Below are positions 59,557 to 64,000 of a stretch of DNA of 64,000 nucleotides, in pieces. The stretch lies in contig NZ_CP020330.1 of assembly GCF_002043005.1 (NCBI RefSeq), forward strand, positions 3,180,001 through 3,244,000, written 5' to 3'. A model generated the notes under the pieces. That model was not told the DNA's origin. It ran no database searches and saw nothing but the letters and a program-made list of their open reading frames with translations. Position 1 is the stretch's first letter, and every line of letters begins with the position of its first letter. A program made the translations under genes and the position numbers. This DNA comes from Martelella mediterranea DSM 17316 (GTDB lineage: Bacteria; Pseudomonadota; Alphaproteobacteria; Rhizobiales; Rhizobiaceae).

Positions 59557-60951
59557 CTAGCGCTTGCCGGTTTTTTCTTTCCACTCGGCGCGCGCCTGTT
59601 CTATGAGCTCCGGATCGGTGGCGGCCTTGAGGCCGGTGGCGGCGATCGCCTTGGCAGCGTGGACGAAGGCCTTGTGGGCGGTCGGGCTCTTGCCCTGGGC
59701 GACCACCTGCCAGGTGTGGGGGTTGGTGCCGATCGCCCAGGCCGGCGTCCAGCATTGCGCGGTCGGAATAACCCAGCTGACATCGCCGACATCGGTCGAG
59801 CCGGCGCGGAAATGCGACTTGCCCTCAAAGACCCGCAGGCCCCGGTGAAGCGGCTGGCTTCCGTCGACCCGGCTGTTGGAAAACGCATCCTCCCGAACCT
59901 GATAGAGCCGGATGCTGCTGTCGATCGCCTCCTGTGAGAAGGTCGCCTGAATATCCCGCGCGAAAGCCTCGTCGGCCTCATCGAAGGGCACGGGGCCGAG
60001 CGCCGTCATCTGCTCGTGCATCGCGGTTTCGAGCGTGAGGTTGGGCAGCAGGCTGTTGGTCGCCTTGCCGAGTTCCAGTTCGACGCTGGTTTCCGTCATC
60101 ATCGCAGCGCCTTCGGCGATCTTCTTCACCCGTTCGGCGAGCGCTCGCGCGCCCACGATTTCCGGAGCCCGGATCATGTAGCGGCCGGCCGCGCGCGCCT
60201 GCACGACATTGGCTGCCACGCCGCCGGTTTCGGTGATCGCGTAATGGATCCGGCAATCCGACGGCATGTGTTCACGCAGGAAATTGATGCCGATATTGGT
60301 GAGCTCCAGCGCATCGAGCGCGGAACGGCCGAGATGGGCGGCATTGGAGGCGTGGGCGGCCACGCCCTTGAAACGGATATCATATTCGATCACGGCGAGA
60401 TTGTTGGTGGAGCGCACGCCGTTGAAGGGCGCCGGATGCCAGGTCAGCGCAAGGTCGACATCATTGAACACGCCGGCCTCGACCATGATCGTCTTGGCGC
60501 CGCCGCCCTCCTCCGCCGGGCAGCCATAATAGCGCACGGTGGCCGCAATGCCGTTCTTTTCCAGATGACGGGCAAGACCCACGGCCGCCAGAAGCGAGCC
60601 CGCGCCAAGCAGGTTGTGGCCGCAGCCATGGCCGCTTGCGCCCGGATTGTCGGACTTCTCCTCGGCAATGCCGGCGACCTGGTTCATGCCGGCCAGCGCG
60701 TCGAATTCGCCGAGGATCGCGATCACCGGCCCGCCGATGCTATATTCGCCGCAAAAGGCGGTCTCGATACCGGCAACGCCGCGCGTGACGGAAAACCCGT
60801 ATTTCTCTAGCAGCGCCGTCTGGAGCTTCGCCGATTCGAATTCCTCGAATTTCAGTTCGGCAAGCTCCCATATCCGGTCGGAGAGTTCGATGAATTCCGG
60901 CTTCAATGCCTCGATTTCATTCGCGAGTTGATCAATCGCCTGCTGCGTCAT
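59557..60951 (-). CDS. M20-family amidohydrolase (AbgB-like)
   Basis: Product of 464 residues. Metal-site motifs: GHGCGHNLLGAGS near residue 108, CPAEEGGGAKTIMVEAG near 145, the HPAPFN block, and GSTDVGDVSW near 380. The arrangement fits p-aminobenzoyl-glutamate hydrolase subunit B and related peptidases that cleave an amide from amino-acid conjugates. Last gene of a likely operon with the binding protein, serine hydrolase and ABC ATPase; a terminator-like hairpin lies between it and the binding-protein gene, so it may be transcribed separately. Confidence 0.88.
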   Translation of the reverse strand: MTQQAIDQLANEIEALKPEFIELSDRIWELAELKFEEFESAKLQTALLEKYGFSVTRGVAGIETAFCGEYSIGGPVIAILGEFDALAGMNQVAGIAEEKSDNPGASGHGCGHNLLGAGSLLAAVGLARHLEKNGIAATVRYYGCPAEEGGGAKTIMVEAGVFNDVDLALTWHPAPFNGVRSTNNLAVIEYDIRFKGVAAHASNAAHLGRSALDALELTNIGINFLREHMPSDCRIHYAITETGGVAANVVQARAAGRYMIRAPEIVGARALAERVKKIAEGAAMMTETSVELELGKATNSLLPNLTLETAMHEQMTALGPVPFDEADEAFARDIQATFSQEAIDSSIRLYQVREDAFSNSRVDGSQPLHRGLRVFEGKSHFRAGSTDVGDVSWVIPTAQCWTPAWAIGTNPHTWQVVAQGKSPTAHKAFVHAAKAIAATGLKAATDPELIEQARAEWKEKTGKR

Positions 60952-61003
60952 GGGAAGGTCCTGTTTGCTGCCGTGGCAGCGGGTCTGGGGTCATGAAAAG
61001 TCG

Positions 61004-61027
61004 CGCGGCCCATGTCGACGGGCCGCG
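61004..61027 (-). terminator. terminator-like hairpin after the binding-protein gene
   Basis: CGCGGCCC pairs with GGGCCGCG around an 8-nt loop; on the minus strand it is followed by CGACTTTTC. Confidence 0.55.
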
Positions 61028-61084
61028 GGATAAGGGGTCTTGAGGAGAAACCCCGCGCCGCGGGAGCAGCGCGGCGATAGCCGG

Positions 61085-62626
61085 TCAGTCGACCGAGACT
61101 TCCCATACGCGGGGATTGCCCTGCCATACGGGCGCGCCTTCGAGGCTCGCTGTCGCGGCCCAGATGTCGACCATGTCGTACATGAACAGGCCCGGCATAT
61201 CCTCGAGCATCAGCGTGTGGAAATCATCGAAGATCTGCTGGCGCTTGGCCTGATCGGTTTCGCGATAGGCGGCGTCGAGCAGTTCGATGGCCTCCGGATT
61301 TTCCCACATCAGCGAGGTGTTCTCGTCCTTGTCGCCGACATAGAAGCTCATCATCAGCGCCGGATCGAGACGTGGCGAAACCGACTGCGAGATCACCTGG
61401 TAATTGCCCGACCGGCGGCGCTCCACCTGGGTGGCGTAGTCGAGCACCTCGATCTGCACGTTGAGGCCGGCCTGCTGCATCATCGCCTGGGCGATAATTG
61501 CGGCCGGATAGCTCGGCACATTGCCGCGGCGGTTGGCGATGATGGAGATCGGCTCGCCGTTATAGCCGGCGTCCTTCAGCTCCTTCTTCGCCGCCTCGAT
61601 ATCGTAAGGCAGGCACTCTTCCTGGGTCTCGCTGTAATAGATCGAGTTGGTCGCGATCATCGAGCAGTTGGGCGTGCCGGTTCCGTTGGAGGCGGCGGCG
61701 ACAAGCTGCGGCAGGTCGAGCGCCATGGCCATGGCGCGGCGGACGCCGGGATTGGAAAGGACCGGATCGCGGGTCTGCATGTAGAACAGGTTCTTGCCGT
61801 TGTTGACGGCGACGATCAGCTTGCTGTCATCGCGGTCCTCGAATTCCGGCATCAGGTCCGGCGAGACTTCGGCAAGATCGAGCGCGCCGGACTGGATGCC
61901 GGCCTTCACCGTCGAGGCGTCGGGAACCACCATGAACTTGACGCCGTCGACGAGCGGGTCCTTGGCCCCGACCGTGCCATCCGGCTTGCCGTCGTTCGGC
62001 GGCGAGACATAGGCGTCATTCTTGGCGAGATGGACGTATTCGCCCTTCTTCCACTCGTCCCACTTGAACGGGCCCGTGCCGATCGGTGCTGCAAAGCTGC
62101 CGTCTTCGCCCACGGATTTCGGCGAGATGATGCCGGTGAAGCCGCATTCCGGGCGGGCCATGAGGCCGAGGAAGACCGCCGACGGCTCGGCAATCGTCAT
62201 CGTGACGGTGGCATCATCGACTTTCTCGACGCCGGTCAGCTTGACCACGCGGCTGCCGTCGAAATCCGGCAGGCAGCGCCACTTGCTGTCGGCGTCCATG
62301 TAGCGGTTCATGGACCAGACCACGTCGTCGGCGGTCATCTTGTCGCCATTGTGGAAGGTGACGTCATCGCGCAGCGTGAAGGTGTAGGTCAGCCCGTCAT
62401 CCGACATCGCGACGGATTTGGCGAGAAGCGGCTTGACCGCGCCGTCCTCGGTATAGCCGACGAGACCTTCGAGAATGTGCATCATGATCGCGTCGGTATT
62501 GCCGTCGCGGTTGACGCCCGGATCGTTGGAGCGCAGGTCGGAGGAGAGTGCGACGACGATATCGCGCGCCGCCGCGGTCTGGGTGAGCGCCGCCAGCATC
62601 ACGCCGGCAAGGAGTAGTTTCTTCAT
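61085..62626 (-). CDS. ABC transporter substrate-binding protein, family 5
   Basis: Product of 513 residues. A signal peptide ends at Thr-Ala-Ala-Ala (residue 20). The SBP_bac_5 landmarks LRDDVTFHNGDKMTADDVVWSMNR and APIGTGPFKWDEWKKG are present, typical of oligopeptide/dipeptide importers. It lies after the serine hydrolase and an ABC ATPase gene in the same direction, so it is likely the periplasmic receptor of that importer. The ligand is not predictable; the M20 gene suggests amide-linked substrates. Confidence 0.92.
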   Translation of the reverse strand: MKKLLLAGVMLAALTQTAAARDIVVALSSDLRSNDPGVNRDGNTDAIMMHILEGLVGYTEDGAVKPLLAKSVAMSDDGLTYTFTLRDDVTFHNGDKMTADDVVWSMNRYMDADSKWRCLPDFDGSRVVKLTGVEKVDDATVTMTIAEPSAVFLGLMARPECGFTGIISPKSVGEDGSFAAPIGTGPFKWDEWKKGEYVHLAKNDAYVSPPNDGKPDGTVGAKDPLVDGVKFMVVPDASTVKAGIQSGALDLAEVSPDLMPEFEDRDDSKLIVAVNNGKNLFYMQTRDPVLSNPGVRRAMAMALDLPQLVAAASNGTGTPNCSMIATNSIYYSETQEECLPYDIEAAKKELKDAGYNGEPISIIANRRGNVPSYPAAIIAQAMMQQAGLNVQIEVLDYATQVERRRSGNYQVISQSVSPRLDPALMMSFYVGDKDENTSLMWENPEAIELLDAAYRETDQAKRQQIFDDFHTLMLEDMPGLFMYDMVDIWAATASLEGAPVWQGNPRVWEVSVD

Positions 62627-62658
62627 GTTTATCCCTCTTTGGTTCTGTTTTCAGGCCT

Positions 62659-63519
62659 TCAAAGTCCGGTGAAACAGGCGCGGGCGAGCCGGCCGATCGT
62701 CTCGAGTGCCACCGTGTAGCCGGGAAGCCCGTCCGGCATGGTGAGCGGTACCCCGTCCGTGTAGGCGGCGAGGATGAAAAGCGGCGCACCGTCGCGATAG
62801 ACGATGCCCGCATCCATGCGCCCGCGCTTTCCCCTTCCGCCCTTGCTGGCGATCACGGTATCGAAGGGAAGGCGCGAATGAATGCCGTAGCGCAGCACCT
62901 GCGATTTCAGCATTGTCAGCGCGAAGGCGGAGAGATCCTGCGAAATGCCGAGCTTGGCCGAGGCATCGGCGTCCGTCTGGGCGGCAAGGAGCGTGTCGAG
63001 CAGCATCACCTGGTCGGCCGCCGTCGTCACCGTCACCGCTTCGAGCGGATGGTCATGCGGCAGCGCGATCGGCGGGATCAGGAAGCGGTGATGGGTGCCG
63101 GTCATGCCGATTGCCGCGCAATAGGCCTGAACCTCCTCCAGCGTCAGCCGCTCGAACACCATATGGGTGCAGACATTGTCGGAAAGCGTGATCATGCCGG
63201 CGATCGCGTCGCGCAACGACAGCACCATGCCGGGCGTCATGTGGCGCAACACGCCGCTTGCCACCTGCTCGGCGTGGCGCGGCTCGTAGACGATCTTCTC
63301 CTCGAAGCTCAGCCGCCCCTCCCCGATCGCCTTCAGCGCCGCCATCATGATCGAGATCTTGCGGGTCGAGGCCGACGGCGTTTCCTCGGTCGCGCCGCGC
63401 TCGATGGTTTCGCCGGTCACAAGGTTCTTGACCTTGAAGCGGACGGTGAAGTCCTGCGCATCGCAGATCCTCGCGAGTTCGGCCGCCGTCGATGCCGTTT
63501 TTTCGGTTCGTTGAGTCAT
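62659..63519 (-). CDS. class A beta-lactamase-fold serine hydrolase
   Basis: Product of 286 residues with the three active-site motifs of penicillin-recognising enzymes: Ser51-x-x-Lys54 (STRK), Ser113-Asp-Asn and Lys226-Gly-Gly. No signal peptide is seen, and no Glu stands at the place of the omega-loop Glu166, so true beta-lactamase activity is doubtful; an amidase or peptidase role is more likely. It lies one base after the stop of the ABC ATPase gene and 32 nt before the binding-protein gene, inside a peptide-import operon. Confidence 0.85.
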   Translation of the reverse strand: MTQRTEKTASTAAELARICDAQDFTVRFKVKNLVTGETIERGATEETPSASTRKISIMMAALKAIGEGRLSFEEKIVYEPRHAEQVASGVLRHMTPGMVLSLRDAIAGMITLSDNVCTHMVFERLTLEEVQAYCAAIGMTGTHHRFLIPPIALPHDHPLEAVTVTTAADQVMLLDTLLAAQTDADASAKLGISQDLSAFALTMLKSQVLRYGIHSRLPFDTVIASKGGRGKRGRMDAGIVYRDGAPLFILAAYTDGVPLTMPDGLPGYTVALETIGRLARACFTGL

Positions 63520-63520
63520 A

Positions 63521-64000
63521 TCACTCCTCCAGCCGCCATTTGAGTTTCACGCCGCCGGTCTCGTTGAAGTCGAGCGCGGGAATGGCCGAAAGCAGCCGCT
63601 GCGTATAGGCATGCTGCGGACGGTCGAAGATATCGTCGCGCGGACCTTCCTCGACGATTCTGCCGTGCTGCATCACGATCACCCGGTCGGCGATCTGCTC
63701 GACCACGGAAAGGTCGTGGCTGATGAACAGGCAGGAAAAGCCGTGCTTCTTCTGCAGGTCGGCGAACAGCGCCAGTACCTGCGCCCTGACCGTCACATCA
63801 AGCGCGGACACCGGCTCGTCGGCGATCAGCAGTTTCGGCTCGCGCACCACGGCGCGGGCGATTGCCACGCGCTGGCGCTGGCCGCCGGAAAGTTCGTGCG
63901 GCAGCCGTTCGGCGAATGCGCCGGGCAGGCCCACCTCGGCAAGCGTCGCGAGCGCCCGCCTGCGCCGCTCGGCGGCGCTCAGCCCCGGCATCGTGCGCAG
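63521..64000 (-). CDS. oligopeptide/dipeptide ABC transporter ATP-binding protein (N-terminus beyond window)
   Basis: The last 159 residues of an OppF/DppF-type ATPase. Visible are the signature LSGGQRQRVAIARA, Walker B LLIADEPVSALD, the H-loop FISHDLSVV, and the C-terminal oligopeptide-transporter extension with HAYTQRLLSAIP. Walker A lies outside. The frame is open to the window edge. It should power the importer whose binding protein is at 61085-62626. Confidence 0.93.
   Translation of the reverse strand: MRTMPGLSAAERRRRALATLAEVGLPGAFAERLPHELSGGQRQRVAIARAVVREPKLLIADEPVSALDVTVRAQVLALFADLQKKHGFSCLFISHDLSVVEQIADRVIVMQHGRIVEEGPRDDIFDRPQHAYTQRLLSAIPALDFNETGGVKLKWRLEE

Noticed and set aside
62659..63519. 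Beta-lactam resistance gene
   Set aside because: No signal peptide and no deacylation Glu at the expected place.

Overview
The window looks like chromosomal core DNA of an alphaproteobacterium in the order Hyphomicrobiales (rhizobia-like, possibly near Martelella/Aurantimonadaceae; the genus is a guess). Pointers are the high G+C content, the gene order uvrA-ssb-marC-gyrA-coaD-ppi-ppi-queA-tgt, the mfd-sdhE/recG divergent pair, IalB-family secreted proteins, PopZ, an alphaproteobacterial GTTC-N7-GTTC SOS box, and BioR-type biotin control.

Layout. 0-5 kb: end of a sulfite-reduction-associated gene, fpr, and a MacAB-like exporter operon. 5-20 kb: IalB-like protein, small ATPase, tgt-queA, two cyclophilins, coaD, gyrA, marC, ssb and uvrA under a shared SOS box, DUF72, and the NAD(P)HX repair enzyme. 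20-23 kb: nitrogen assimilation pair glnB-glnA behind a sigma-54-like promoter, then hspQ. 23-35 kb: IalB, a YejA-like binding protein, a DsbA-family oxidoreductase, an EtfB-type methyltransferase, mfd, sdhE, recG, and a HerA-like ATPase. 35-46 kb is the most plastic part: an ArsR regulator, a DUF1127 gene split by an ISAs1-family element, mntR/mntH with an operator between them, a TetR gene, murI, trmJ, recQ, a VOC protein, and an IS110-family element. 46-55 kb: rplM-rpsI, bioR-bioY-DUF1284, valS, popZ, pcm and a glycine-rich secreted protein. 56-64 kb: tRNA-Cys, an MscS channel, tRNA-Asn, and a peptide/amide scavenging operon (M20 amidase, binding protein, penicillin-binding-like hydrolase, ABC ATPase) that runs off the window.

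Two families of palindromic repeats are scattered between genes. Family A has three copies, one of them lying in frame inside the methyltransferase gene. Family B has four copies, one of them split by the IS110 element. The IS110 element is the most striking item: its roughly 180-nt non-coding end contains, in the order known for bridge RNAs of IS621, four short guides that match its own two ends and the two halves of the repeat-B site it sits in. This mobile element therefore appears to be RNA-programmed to land in a dispersed palindrome of its host.
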